NCBI RefSeq assembly: GCF_009498525.1
Contig: NZ_QSNT01000003.1
Coordinates: 1,174,156-1,238,155 of the forward strand
DNA length: 64,000 nucleotides
Direction of reading: 5' to 3'
From: Rhizobium sp. ICMP 5592
Lineage (GTDB): Bacteria > Pseudomonadota > Alphaproteobacteria > Rhizobiales > Rhizobiaceae
Part shown: positions 8,258-18,210 of the stretch, piece after piece
Layout of the letters: each line of letters starts with the position of its first letter
How positions within the stretch are numbered: the stretch's first letter is position 1
The notes under the pieces: model-generated
Told to the model about the DNA's origin: nothing
Databases searched by the model: none
Seen by the model: the letters and a program-made list of their open reading frames with translations, nothing else
Made by a program: the position numbers and the translations under genes

Positions 8258-9208
8258 ATGGAAACGCGCAAGCTTGGACGCACCGATCTTTTCGTCGCGC
8301 CGATCGTCTTCGGCGGCAATGTCTTCGGCTGGACGGCCGATGAGAAAACCTCCTATGCCCTGCTCGATGCCTTCTTTGGCGCCGGCTTCAATACGATCGA
8401 CACAGCCGATGTCTATTCGCGCTGGGTTCCCGGCAACAAGGGCGGCGATTCCGAGGAGATCATCGGCAAGTGGCTGAAGCAGAGCGGCGTCGACCGTGAC
8501 AAGGCCATCATCATCACCAAGGTCGGCTCGGACATGGGGTCGGACAAGAAGGGCCTGAAGGCGAATTATATCCTGCAGGCGGTCGAAGCTTCGCTGAAGC
8601 GGCTGCAGACCGATTACATCGACCTCTATCTCTCGCACTGGCCGGATCCGGAAACGCCGCATGAGGAATCGCTTGCCGCCTATGCCAAGCTGAAGGAACA
8701 GGGCAAGATCCGCCATGTCGGCTGCTCCAACCTCAATGCCGAGCAATTGCAGGCCTCGCTCGATGCCGCCGCCAAGGCAGGCCTGCCGCGCTACGACGTG
8801 CTGCAACCGGAATATAATCTTTATGCACGCGACAGCTTCGAAGGTCCGCTTGCGGATCTCTGCGTCAGGCAAGATATCGGCGTCATCACCTATTTCAGCC
8901 TCGCCGCCGGCTTCCTCACCGGCAAATACCGCACAAAGGCCGACACAGAAGGCCGGGCGCGCGAAAATCGGGTGGCCGCCTATCTCGACGACAAGGGCCT
9001 GCATATTCTCGCGGCCCTCGACAAGGTTTCCGCCGAAACCGGTTCGAAGCCCGCCGAAGTCGCGCTTGCCTGGCTGTTGCGCAAACGTGGCGTCACTGCC
9101 CCGATCGCCAGCGCCACCAGCCTCAGCCAGCTTGACGCGCTGATCAATTCGGCGAAGCTCACGCTTTCCGACGAGGCCATGGCCCTGCTCGACAAGGCTG
9201 GCGAATAG
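8258..9208 (+). CDS. Aldo/keto reductase
   Basis: A 316-residue NADPH-dependent (beta/alpha)8-barrel oxidoreductase reducing or oxidising carbonyl groups. The catalytic tetrad is visible: D48 (NTIDTADVY), Y53, K88 (IIITKVGS) and H127 (LYLSHWPD). The C-terminal cofactor loop TAPIASATSLSQLDALI is also typical. The closest general match I can see is to the YhdN/IolS-like group; the substrate is unknown. A GNAT gene follows after 14 bases, so the two may be cotranscribed. Confidence 0.92.
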   Translation: METRKLGRTDLFVAPIVFGGNVFGWTADEKTSYALLDAFFGAGFNTIDTADVYSRWVPGNKGGDSEEIIGKWLKQSGVDRDKAIIITKVGSDMGSDKKGLKANYILQAVEASLKRLQTDYIDLYLSHWPDPETPHEESLAAYAKLKEQGKIRHVGCSNLNAEQLQASLDAAAKAGLPRYDVLQPEYNLYARDSFEGPLADLCVRQDIGVITYFSLAAGFLTGKYRTKADTEGRARENRVAAYLDDKGLHILAALDKVSAETGSKPAEVALAWLLRKRGVTAPIASATSLSQLDALINSAKLTLSDEAMALLDKAGE

Positions 9209-9222
9209 ACAAGGACAAATCG

Positions 9223-9666
9223 ATGACCGTGGTCGTACGCGACGCCAGGCCAGAAGACGAAACCCGCTGGCACAAGCTTTGGGCCGGCTATCTCACCTTC
9301 TATCGCGTCGACCTCGCGCCCGATATCACCGACATGACATGGCGCCGGGTCTTCGATCCGGCGTCTGCCATGTTCATGCGCGTCGCCGAGGTCGATGGCG
9401 AGGTCAAGGGTTTCGCGCTCTGCCTGACGCATGAGAGCACATGGATCAGAGAGCCGGAATGCTATCTGGAGGACCTGTTCGTCGACGAAGACACACGCGG
9501 CCAGGGCGTCGGTCGGGCATTGCTCGACGATCTCGTCTCGCTTTGCAAGGCAAATGGCTGGGCGCGGCTCTATTGGCACACCGAAGAGGACAACACCACG
9601 GCCCGCAAGCTCTATGACAGCTACATCAAGAGCGATGGGCTCATTCGGTACCGCATCAAGTTCTAA
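9223..9666 (+). CDS. GNAT family N-acetyltransferase
   Basis: A 147-residue acetyl-CoA-dependent transferase. The acetyl-CoA loop TRGQGVGRALLDDLV (about 91-105) follows the beta strand CYLEDLFVDE, and the C-terminal NTTARKLYDSY is the usual helix contacting the cofactor. The pattern resembles GNATs acting on small amines, but I cannot name the substrate. The 3' end overlaps the convergent gene at 9656 by 11 bases. Confidence 0.9.
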   Translation: MTVVVRDARPEDETRWHKLWAGYLTFYRVDLAPDITDMTWRRVFDPASAMFMRVAEVDGEVKGFALCLTHESTWIREPECYLEDLFVDEDTRGQGVGRALLDDLVSLCKANGWARLYWHTEEDNTTARKLYDSYIKSDGLIRYRIKF

Positions 9667-10273
9667 GCTTCGGCAGGCCTTCGTAGAGAGTGGAATGATC
9701 ACCCTCCCAATTCGCCATGCCCCTCTTGGTCAGTATGCCGCGCGGGCTGACATAGCTCTGGATCGTTCGCATCGGCCGTTCGTGCCACTGGATGTTGAAG
9801 GCCCATAGTTTCGGGAAGAAGCAGAGCGAGGCATAGGGCAGGTGATCGTGGATCCACCAGGCGAGCTTCCGCCAATCACCCTCCTCGCGACAATGATCGA
9901 TCAGCCACGGCACGACGACGCAGACGGCAGCACCGATGCAGCCGTCCAGATCGCGCATGTCCCAGATGTGATGGGCGGCGGTGTGAGGATTGGTCGAGCA
10001 GTTCAGCCCGTTCCTGTTGCCGAAGGCGTTGACATCGGGCGCCCGATAGCCGGAGCGGATATGCAGCCGGCCAAAGGTGGCTTCCAGCGGCTCCAGCAAC
10101 TCCTCGCAGAGCCTGCGGCCGCTCTCGATCGCCAGATCGGGGTCCTCGGGGATATTGGGAATGCGGTAGAAATCGGCGATCTCCGAATGCAGGAAATCGC
10201 GGAAGAAGAAATTCTTCGACAGCCTGACGCGGCCAAGCTCCTCCAAGCCCTTCATCGATCCCGGCTTTTTCAT
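9656..10273 (-). CDS. Peptidase M15-like hypothetical protein
   Basis: A 205-residue protein without signal peptide. It contains LSKNFFFRDFLHSE, LHIRSGYRAPDVNAFGN and NPHTAAHHIWDMRD, matching the pattern of M15 D-Ala-D-Ala carboxypeptidases (S-G-Y-R-S-P..N, then H-x6/7-D). Near the end FNIQWHE stands where M15 enzymes have W-H-x-D. So the three zinc ligands may be kept, though the overall match is loose. A role in cleaving peptide cross-links is possible, but without an export signal the location is unclear. Confidence 0.65.
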   Translation of the reverse strand: MKKPGSMKGLEELGRVRLSKNFFFRDFLHSEIADFYRIPNIPEDPDLAIESGRRLCEELLEPLEATFGRLHIRSGYRAPDVNAFGNRNGLNCSTNPHTAAHHIWDMRDLDGCIGAAVCVVVPWLIDHCREEGDWRKLAWWIHDHLPYASLCFFPKLWAFNIQWHERPMRTIQSYVSPRGILTKRGMANWEGDHSTLYEGLPKLRT

Positions 10274-10373
10274 CGTCTCAAATCCTTGTCCTCGGCTCCT
10301 GCGGCCAGTTCAGAGATTTTTACCGCGAACCGCCACCCGATTCCGTCAGCAGCGGATTTTCCCGCTGCTCCTT

Positions 10374-11267
10374 TCACGGCCCGGTATATTTGAAGAAATC
10401 GATGAAGGCCCGGAGCGCCGGACGCATCTGGCGGCGGCTCGGATAATAGACGCAGAAGCCGGGATAGGGCGGGCACCAATCCTCCAGCACGCGGATGAGG
10501 CGGCCCTCGGCCAGCTCCCGCGCCACCCTGATGTCGAAGAAATAGGAGAGACCCGCGCCATTGAGCGCCGCGAGAACCGCGAGCCGGTCCTCGCCGACGA
10601 TCAAGGGGCCATCGACCGCGACGACGAGCTCGCGGCCGTCCTTCTCGAATTCCCATCGATAGAGCGAACCATCGGTAAAGCGCCGTTTGATACAGCGATG
10701 CTGGGCGAGATCACGCGGATGCAGCGGCTTCGGGTGCTTCTCGAAATAGGCCGGGGAGCCGGCGATGACGGTGCGGATATCAGGCGATATTTTCACTGCG
10801 ATCATATCCGCTTCCACGCTCTCCTCGAGCCGAATGCCGGCGTCGAAGCCTTCCTTGACGATATCGCTGAAGCCGTCCTCATTGGCGATCTCCAGCGTGA
10901 TGTCGGGATAGGCATTGAGGAAATCGCCGAGCCGCGGCGCCATCAACAGGTCGGAGGCGAAACGCGGCGCGGTGATGCGGAGATTTCCGGCCGGACGGCC
11001 ACGGGTGGCCAGTGTCTCCTCCAGCGCGATATCGATTTCCTCCAGCGCCGGCGCTAGCCGTTCCAGCAAGGTCTTGCCCTCCTCGGTCGCCAGGACACTG
11101 CGGGTGGTACGGGCAAGCAGCCGCACGCCGAGACTTTCCTCCAGACTGGAAACGGCATGACTGACGGCCGACGGCGCGATCGACAGTTCCTTGCCGGCGG
11201 CACGGAAGCTGCGATGGGCGGCGACAGCGGCGAAAACCGCCAATTGAGAAAGCTGAGTCCGGTTCAT
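10374..11267 (-). CDS. LysR-type transcriptional regulator
   Basis: A 297-residue regulator. The N-terminal winged helix-turn-helix (about residues 5-62: LAVFAAVAAHRSFRAAGKEL, then SAVSHAVSSLEESLGVRLLAR) and the periplasmic-binding-protein-like effector domain (about 90-295, beginning GNLRITAPRF) are complete. It is divergent from the aldo/keto reductase at 11405 with 137 bases between, the usual layout for a LysR gene and its target. Confidence 0.95.
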   Translation of the reverse strand: MNRTQLSQLAVFAAVAAHRSFRAAGKELSIAPSAVSHAVSSLEESLGVRLLARTTRSVLATEEGKTLLERLAPALEEIDIALEETLATRGRPAGNLRITAPRFASDLLMAPRLGDFLNAYPDITLEIANEDGFSDIVKEGFDAGIRLEESVEADMIAVKISPDIRTVIAGSPAYFEKHPKPLHPRDLAQHRCIKRRFTDGSLYRWEFEKDGRELVVAVDGPLIVGEDRLAVLAALNGAGLSYFFDIRVARELAEGRLIRVLEDWCPPYPGFCVYYPSRRQMRPALRAFIDFFKYTGP

Positions 11268-11404
11268 TGATCTAAATTATAGAACAGCCTGTTAGAATTT
11301 GCATGGATTTTTGTTCACTATCGAGCGATCTATCTTGCTCTTGTCAGCGCGGACGACCAGCCCGGCCGTTTCCGATCGCAACAAAGCCCAAGAGGAATAT
11401 GACA

Positions 11405-12400
11405 ATGAAAACCCGCAAGCTTGGCAAGGATCTCACCGTTTCCGCCGTCGGCCTAGGCTGCATGGGCATGAGCTTCGCCTATGGCGCGACGGACGACAAT
11501 GAATCGGTGAAGACGCTGCATCACGCCGTCGATCTCGGCGTCACCTTTTTCGATACCGCCGAGACCTACGGCCCCTTTACCAATGAAGTGCTGCTCGGCC
11601 GGGCGCTGAAGCCGGTCCGCGACCGCGTCGTCATCGCCACCAAGTTCGGCTTCAAGCTCGATCTGACAAAGTCGGGCCTGGCATCGATGATCGGCGTCGA
11701 CAGTCGGCCGGAACATGTGAAGGAAGTGGCCGAGGCATCACTGAAGCGGCTCGGCACCGATGTCATCGACCTCTTCTACCAGCACCGCGTCGATCCGAAC
11801 GTTCCGATCGAGGATACGGTCGGCGCCATGGCGGAGCTGGTGAAGGAGGGCAAGGTACGTGCGCTCGGCCTTTCCGAAGCGGGTGCCGCCACCATCCGCC
11901 GCGCCCATGCAGTCCACCCGATAGCCGCGCTGCAGAGCGAGTATTCGCTCTGGACCCGCGATCCGGAAGAAGAGATCCTCGCCGTTTGCCGCGAACTCGG
12001 CATCGGCTTCGTGCCTTATAGCCCGCTCGGCCGTGGATTCCTGACCGGTGCGATCAGCAAGGTGGACGACCTCGCCGCGGACGATTTCCGCCGCAACCTG
12101 CCGCGTTTCCAGGGCGAGAATTTCGACGCCAACGCCGCCCTCGTCACCAAGCTCGAATCCCTCGCCAGGGACAAGGGCGTGACGGCGGCGCAGCTGGCGC
12201 TCGCCTGGGTCCTGCATCAGGGTGACGACATCGTACCCATCCCCGGCGCCCGCAAGCTGCACCATCTCGAACAGAATGCGGCAGCCGCTGACATCACGCT
12301 TTCGGCTGCCGAAGTGCAGGCGCTGAGCGATGTCATGCCGCTCGAAGAAGTAGCCGGAAAACGATATACCGAGGCATCGCTGGCGATGACGAATATCTGA
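11405..12400 (+). CDS. Aldo/keto reductase (YajO/AKR13-like)
   Basis: A 331-residue NADPH-dependent carbonyl reductase. Tetrad residues D50 and Y55 (FFDTAETYG), K80 (VVIATKFG) and H127 (LFYQHRVD), and the C-terminal IVPIPGARKLHHLEQN cofactor loop, are present. ATG 11405 is preferred over 11399 because the AGAGGA at 11391-11396 then has an 8-base spacing. Probably activated by the divergent LysR protein. Substrate unknown. Confidence 0.92.
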   Translation: MKTRKLGKDLTVSAVGLGCMGMSFAYGATDDNESVKTLHHAVDLGVTFFDTAETYGPFTNEVLLGRALKPVRDRVVIATKFGFKLDLTKSGLASMIGVDSRPEHVKEVAEASLKRLGTDVIDLFYQHRVDPNVPIEDTVGAMAELVKEGKVRALGLSEAGAATIRRAHAVHPIAALQSEYSLWTRDPEEEILAVCRELGIGFVPYSPLGRGFLTGAISKVDDLAADDFRRNLPRFQGENFDANAALVTKLESLARDKGVTAAQLALAWVLHQGDDIVPIPGARKLHHLEQNAAAADITLSAAEVQALSDVMPLEEVAGKRYTEASLAMTNI

Positions 12401-12439
12401 CAACGTCGTCAAGCATCCGACATGCAACCATGCAATAAG

Positions 12440-12472
12440 GACATCGGTTTCCGGGCCGATGTCTTTTCTTTT
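12440..12472 (+). terminator. Rho-independent terminator after the aldo/keto reductase
   Basis: GACATCGG and CCGATGTC form an 8-base stem around TTTCCGGG-like loop bases, followed by TTTTCTTTT. Confidence 0.85.
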
Positions 12473-12684
12473 ATGCGGCTGCACCGATGCGGCGGAGCGC
12501 GGGATAGAATTCGTATCCGTGAAAGCATATCCTAAGAGCACCGCACCTTGTCCGTGTCATTTCGTGCACCAGATAGATCGTCATAGTCGTAAACCGCACA
12601 TTCACTTCTCCACGCTTGGTTGACAAACCAACCTGAAGTTTGAAGAGTGCGGCCAATCAAAAACGGCAGCGTTGGGGAGGACTT
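12473..12684. other. Leader region of the A2M-pbpC operon
   Basis: About 210 bases with no credible gene. It must contain the promoter of the alpha-2-macroglobulin operon. TTGACA occurs at 12621-12626 (GGTTGACAAACC), but no good -10 follows at the right distance. Confidence 0.35.
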
Positions 12685-15600
12685 ATGTCTATGCGCGCGT
12701 TTATCGGGCTTTCCGCTTTTCTTCTCGCTACTTTCACCACCTTGATGCCGGCAGGGGCTGCCGACACCAAGCGACAGGTGGTCACCACGCAGGACGGCGA
12801 CTACTACGGTTTCGACCTGCGCACCGAGCAGAACGTGACGCTCGACCAATGCTCGACGTCCTGCATCGGCGACAAATCCTGCAAGGCCTTCACCTATAAT
12901 CCAAAGGTGAAATGGTGCTTCCTGAAATCCGATTTCAACCAGCTCAATACTGTGGCAGGTGCCATTGCAGGCAAGATCGTCGAGACGACCGCCGCCAGTG
13001 AGCCGGATATCGGCGCGGCACCCGCCCTTCCCTTCCTATCCGACGATTTCGTCCAGAGCGCGCGCGATGCGAAAAGCCGGCTGACGCTCGGCGCAGACCT
13101 GAAGGGGCAAGGCGTCGAAAGCCTGATCGCGCTTGGCCGCATCGAGATCACCTCCGGGAACGTCAACAATGCGTTGAACGCTTTCCAGGGCGCCTTGTCG
13201 CTCACCCCCGACAATGGCGATCTCTGGGTCGAGATGGCGCGTGCCGCCAATATGACGACCAACGACACATCGCTCGCCACCCAGGCGGCCTATGCCGCGC
13301 TCAACGGCTACCAGCTCTCCCGCACGACCTCGAGCCGTGCCGACGCGCTCGCCGTGCTCGCGACCTCGCTGCAGAATGCGCAGAACTACCGCCAGGCGCT
13401 GAGCGCCTACAAGGCAAGCCTCGCGCTCACGAGTTCTGCCGCTGTCCAGGCCGCCTATGACGATCTGAAAGCCCGCCAGGGTTTCCGCGTCACCGGCAAC
13501 ACGCTGGATAACGACAATGCTTCGCCGCGCGCCTGCGTGCAATTCTCCGAAAAACTGGTGAAGAGCGGCGTCGACTACACACCCTTCGTCACCGTCAATG
13601 GTGCCGCCCCCAAGGGCGTCGATGCCAAGGACAATCAGATCTGCGTCGAGGGCCTCGAATTCGGCCAGCGCTACAGGATTTCGCTGCGCCCCGGCCTGCC
13701 CTCTTCCGTCGAGGAGGATCTTGCCACCCAGGTCAATGTCGATATCTATGTCAAGGATCGCTCAGCCTCGATCCGCTTCACCGGCGACAATTTCGTGCTG
13801 CCGTCGACCGCGCGTCGGGGCATCCCGATCGTCTCGGTCAACACCACCACCGCCAATCTGAAGCTCTACCGCATCGGCGACCGCAACATCGCGCAGCTGC
13901 TGAACAATTCGCAATTCCTGACGCAGATGAGCGGCTACGGCGCCCAGACCATCCAGGACACCAATGGCGAACTGGTCTGGCAGGGTTCGATCGAGATCCA
14001 GCAGAACCTCAACAAGGATGTCGTCACCAGCTTCCCGGTCGATGAGGCTCTGCCGCAGCGCAAGCCCGGCGTCTATGTGCTGACCGCCGTCGCGCCGAAT
14101 GGCAGCGTGCAGGAATGGGATTCGCAGGCGACGCAATGGTTTGTGGTCTCCGATATCGGCATCACCACCTATGCCGGCACCGACGGGCTGAACGTCTTCA
14201 CCCGCTCGCTCGGCAGCGCCAAGCCGACCGCCGGTGTCGAGCTGCAACTGCTCGCCAAGAACAACGAAATCCTCGGCACCGCCAAGACCGACGCCAATGG
14301 CCGCGCCACCTTCAGCGCCGGCCTGATGCGCGGTACCGCCGGCATGACGCCGGCCGTCATCGCCGCTCAGAACGGCGATCAGGACTACGTCTTCCTCGAC
14401 ATGACCCGCGCCGGCTTCGATCTTTCCGACCGCGGCGTCGCCGGCCGCACCGCACCGGGCGCGATCGATCTCACCACCTGGACCGAACGCGGCATCTACC
14501 GCGCCGGCGAGACGGTGCATGCCTCAGCGCTTGCGCGTGACATCAGCTCCGTGGCGGTCGAGAACCTGCCGCTCACCTTCGTCTTCCTACGCCCCGACGG
14601 CGTCGAGGATCGCCGCATCGTTACCGATGGCGGCAAGCTCGGCGGCTATAACGTCGATCTGCCGCTGCAACAGACGGCGATGCGCGGCAGCTGGACGATG
14701 AATATCTATACCGATCCGAAGGGTTCCTCCATCGGCTCGCAGACCTTCCTCGTCGACGACTTCGTGCCGGATCGTACCGAATTCGACATGAAGAGTGACG
14801 CCAAGGCGATCGAAGTCGGCAAGCCGACGCCGGTCAATATCGAAGGACGTTATCTCTACGGCGCACCGGCAGCCGGCCTCAGCCTCGAAGGCGAAGTGAC
14901 GCTGAAGCCGACACGCCAAAGCGACGACTACAAGGGCTATCAGTTCGGCCTCGCCGACGAAGGCGCCGGGCAGAATGCCAGTGACGACAGCGATAGTAGC
15001 AGCAGCGACAACAAGGCCGAAAGCACGCAGCTGCCACTCGAGGACCTGCAGGCGCTCGACGAAGACGGTAAGACGACCTTCGACGTCACCGTCAACGATA
15101 CGCCCTCGACCACGCAATTGCTCAACGCCGACATCACCGTGCGAATGCAGGAAGCCGGCGGCCGCGCCGTCGAGCGCTCGCTGACGCTGCCGGTCAGGGC
15201 GGATGGGCCGCGCATCGGCATCAAGCCGGAATTCGACGGCGATCTCGGCGAGAATTCCCTCGGCGCCTTCCATGTCATCGCCATCGACCAGAATGGCCAG
15301 AAGCAGGCCATGCAGGGGCTGACCTGGAAGCTGCTCAGCGTCGAGCGCGACTATCAATGGTATCGCGACGGCAATAGCTGGAAATACGAGCCGATCACCT
15401 CGACCAAGCAGGTCGCGACCGGCACGGTCAACGCCACCACCGACGGCGCGGAAATCTCGGTGCCCGTCACCTGGGGCCGCTATCGGCTGGAAGTAGAGAC
15501 GGCCGATACGACCGGCCCGGAATCCAGCGTCGAATTCAATGCCGGCTGGTATGTTGCCTCGACCTCGACCGAAACGCCGGACGCACTGGAAGTCGCGCTC

Positions 15601-18201
15601 GACAAGAGCAGCTACCATGTCGGTGACACCGCAAAGCTCAAGGTAACCTCACGCTATGCCGGCCAGTTGATGGTGACGGCCGGCTCCGAAACGCTGATCT
15701 CGGTTGCCAATGCTGATATCGGCGCCACCGGCGGCGAAGTCGACATTCCCGTTACCGCCGATTGGGGTGCCGGAACCTACCTGACCGCCACGCTCTTCCG
15801 CCCCGGCGAAGCGCAGGAAAGCCGCATGCCGATGCGCGCCATCGGCATCAAATGGGCGGCTGTCGATCCGGGCGAGCGCAAGCTGCAGGTGAAGCTCGAT
15901 GCACTGGCAAAGACACTACCGCGCCAGCCGCTGAGCATTGCCGTGCAGGTAACGGGAGCCGGCGCCAACGAGGATGCCTATGTGACGCTTGCCGCCGTCG
16001 ATGTCGGCATTCTCAACCTGACGCGCTATGAGCCGCCGGCACCGGACACCTGGTATTATGGCCAGCGCCAGCTCGGGCTCGAAATCCGCGACATTTACGG
16101 CCGCCTGATCGACGGCTCGCTAGGGGCGACCGGCAAGCTGCGAACTGGCGGCGATGGCGGACAGGCAGGCCTGGCGGCAAGCCCGCCGACACAAAAGCTG
16201 GTCGCCTTCTTCTCCGGCCCGGTCAAACTGGATGCCGACGGCAAGGCCAATATCAGCTTCGACATTCCGCAGTTCAACGGCACGGCACGTCTGATGGCGG
16301 TTGCCTGGTCGAAGGCTGGGGTCGGGCACGCGACGCAGGATGTCATCATTCGCGATCCGGTGGTCGTCACCGCCAGCCTGCCGAGATTCCTCGCTCCGGG
16401 GGACAAGGCCAATCTGCGGCTGGATATCGCCAATACCGATGCGCCCGCCGGCGACTATAAGCTGGCGGTTACCGGCAACGCCGCGGTTACCGTCGATGCC
16501 AGCGCCACCCAGCAGACGATCAATCTGCAGCCGGGCGGTAAATACGACATCACCCTGCCCTTGACCGGCGGACAACCGGGGGCCGGTACGGTCTCGATCA
16601 ACCTATCCGGCGCGTCCGGACTGTCGCTCGATCAATCGCTCGATCTGCCCGTTCGCCCCGCACAACTGCCGGTGACCGAACGGCGGCTCGTCTCGCTGGC
16701 TCCCGGAAAGAGCCTGACCGTCAATGCCGATCTGCTTGCCGACAGCGTGCTGCCCGGCGCTTCGGTCAGCGTCAATGTCAGCCGTTCCGGCGCCTTCGAC
16801 GTGCCGGCCCTGCTGATGAGCCTCAGCCGCTATCCTTATGGCTGCGCCGAGCAGACGGCCAGCAGCGCGATGCCGCTGCTCTATTTCAGCGATCTGGCCA
16901 TCAAGAACGGCCTGGCCGACGACACTGAAATTCGCAAGCGCGTCCAGGACTCGATCTATCGCGAAATGTCCTACCAGTCTTCGACCGGCAGCTTCGGCCT
17001 CTGGGGTCCTGGCTCCGGCGACCTCTGGCTCGACGCCTATGTCACCGACTTCCTGACTCGCGCCCGCGAGCAGAAATATACCGTGCCGGATCAGGCCATG
17101 GCGCAGGCGCTGGAGAACCTGCAGAACGCATTGAGCGCCAACACCAACGTCAAGGATAACGGCAACGAGATTGCCTATGCGCTCTATGTGCTTGCCCGTA
17201 ACAAGAAGGCTTCGATCAGCGATCTGCGCTACTATGCCGATACGATGCTGAACGATTTCCCGACGCCTCTGTCCAAGGCGCATCTGGCGGCGGCGCTGGC
17301 GCTCTATGGCGATGCCCAGCGTTCGCGCAACATCTTCGTGGACTCGCTGCAAATGTCGCAGAAGGCGGCTGTGACGAAGGTCAGTTTCGCCCGCTCGGAT
17401 TACGGCTCGTCGCTGCGTGATGGCGCGGCCGTGCTGGCGCTGGCCGCCGAAAGCCGCCCCGTGCCGCCGATCGTGCCGGAACTGGCGACGGTCGTTGCCA
17501 AGGAGTGGCAGACCAAGCCCTATACCAGCACCCAGGAACAGACCTGGATGCTGCTTGCCGCCCGCGCACTGCAAAACGGCGATGACGGCCTGACGCTCGA
17601 TGTCAACGGCGCGGCCCATACCGGCACCTATATGGCGACGATGACGGGCGACGCCCTGATCGGTCATCCGCTGACCGTCACCAACACCACCCGCCAGCCT
17701 TTGGCCGCCGCCGTGACCACGGTTGCCGCCCCGGTTTCGCCGCTGCCCGCCGGCGGCAACGGTTTCAAAATCGAGCGTAAATATTACACGCTCGACGGCG
17801 AGGAGGCGAACATCACCCAGGCGCAGCAGAACGAACGCTATGTCGTCGTGCTGCACGTCACGGAAACCAACGACTGGCCGTCGCGCATCCTCGTCACCGA
17901 TCTTTTGCCCGCCGGCTTCGAGATCGACAATCCGAGCATCGTCGGCAGCGCGCAGCTATCGAATTTCGACTGGCTGAGCGATGTGCAGCCGGCCCATGTC
18001 GAATTCCGCAACGACCGCTTCGTCGCCGCTTTCGACCAGTCGTCGGGCAGCGATCGAGACCTGAGCTTCGCCTATGTCGTGCGCGCCGTTACCCCCGGCA
18101 CCTACGACCATCCAGCCGCAAGCGTCGAGGACATGTATCGTCCGCAATTCTCGGCCCGCACGGCGATGGGCCGCATGGAGATGCTGGCGGCGCAGCAGTA
18201 A
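12685..18201 (+). CDS. Bacterial alpha-2-macroglobulin with N-terminal apple/PAN domain
   Basis: An 1838-residue periplasmic protein thought to trap proteases entering the envelope. Residues 1-26 are a signal peptide ending AGA-A; there is no lipobox, unlike the E. coli lipoprotein YfhM. Residues about 36-90 look like an apple/PAN domain with Cys56, Cys60, Cys66 and Cys78. A TPR-like helical region (about 130-250) follows, then MG and A2M domains. The thioester motif is C1387-A-E-Q1390 in YPYGCAEQTASS, so the trap should be thioester-active. A serine/aspartate-rich low-complexity stretch (about 770-790, DDSDSSSSDNK) may be the bait or a linker. ATG 12685 follows GGGAGG. It is followed 9 bases later by pbpC, the usual partner, which is thought to repair peptidoglycan after damage. 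Confidence 0.94.
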   Translation: MSMRAFIGLSAFLLATFTTLMPAGAADTKRQVVTTQDGDYYGFDLRTEQNVTLDQCSTSCIGDKSCKAFTYNPKVKWCFLKSDFNQLNTVAGAIAGKIVETTAASEPDIGAAPALPFLSDDFVQSARDAKSRLTLGADLKGQGVESLIALGRIEITSGNVNNALNAFQGALSLTPDNGDLWVEMARAANMTTNDTSLATQAAYAALNGYQLSRTTSSRADALAVLATSLQNAQNYRQALSAYKASLALTSSAAVQAAYDDLKARQGFRVTGNTLDNDNASPRACVQFSEKLVKSGVDYTPFVTVNGAAPKGVDAKDNQICVEGLEFGQRYRISLRPGLPSSVEEDLATQVNVDIYVKDRSASIRFTGDNFVLPSTARRGIPIVSVNTTTANLKLYRIGDRNIAQLLNNSQFLTQMSGYGAQTIQDTNGELVWQGSIEIQQNLNKDVVTSFPVDEALPQRKPGVYVLTAVAPNGSVQEWDSQATQWFVVSDIGITTYAGTDGLNVFTRSLGSAKPTAGVELQLLAKNNEILGTAKTDANGRATFSAGLMRGTAGMTPAVIAAQNGDQDYVFLDMTRAGFDLSDRGVAGRTAPGAIDLTTWTERGIYRAGETVHASALARDISSVAVENLPLTFVFLRPDGVEDRRIVTDGGKLGGYNVDLPLQQTAMRGSWTMNIYTDPKGSSIGSQTFLVDDFVPDRTEFDMKSDAKAIEVGKPTPVNIEGRYLYGAPAAGLSLEGEVTLKPTRQSDDYKGYQFGLADEGAGQNASDDSDSSSSDNKAESTQLPLEDLQALDEDGKTTFDVTVNDTPSTTQLLNADITVRMQEAGGRAVERSLTLPVRADGPRIGIKPEFDGDLGENSLGAFHVIAIDQNGQKQAMQGLTWKLLSVERDYQWYRDGNSWKYEPITSTKQVATGTVNATTDGAEISVPVTWGRYRLEVETADTTGPESSVEFNAGWYVASTSTETPDALEVALDKSSYHVGDTAKLKVTSRYAGQLMVTAGSETLISVANADIGATGGEVDIPVTADWGAGTYLTATLFRPGEAQESRMPMRAIGIKWAAVDPGERKLQVKLDALAKTLPRQPLSIAVQVTGAGANEDAYVTLAAVDVGILNLTRYEPPAPDTWYYGQRQLGLEIRDIYGRLIDGSLGATGKLRTGGDGGQAGLAASPPTQKLVAFFSGPVKLDADGKANISFDIPQFNGTARLMAVAWSKAGVGHATQDVIIRDPVVVTASLPRFLAPGDKANLRLDIANTDAPAGDYKLAVTGNAAVTVDASATQQTINLQPGGKYDITLPLTGGQPGAGTVSINLSGASGLSLDQSLDLPVRPAQLPVTERRLVSLAPGKSLTVNADLLADSVLPGASVSVNVSRSGAFDVPALLMSLSRYPYGCAEQTASSAMPLLYFSDLAIKNGLADDTEIRKRVQDSIYREMSYQSSTGSFGLWGPGSGDLWLDAYVTDFLTRAREQKYTVPDQAMAQALENLQNALSANTNVKDNGNEIAYALYVLARNKKASISDLRYYADTMLNDFPTPLSKAHLAAALALYGDAQRSRNIFVDSLQMSQKAAVTKVSFARSDYGSSLRDGAAVLALAAESRPVPPIVPELATVVAKEWQTKPYTSTQEQTWMLLAARALQNGDDGLTLDVNGAAHTGTYMATMTGDALIGHPLTVTNTTRQPLAAAVTTVAAPVSPLPAGGNGFKIERKYYTLDGEEANITQAQQNERYVVVLHVTETNDWPSRILVTDLLPAGFEIDNPSIVGSAQLSNFDWLSDVQPAHVEFRNDRFVAAFDQSSGSDRDLSFAYVVRAVTPGTYDHPAASVEDMYRPQFSARTAMGRMEMLAAQQ

Positions 18202-18210
18202 GAAGAGGTC

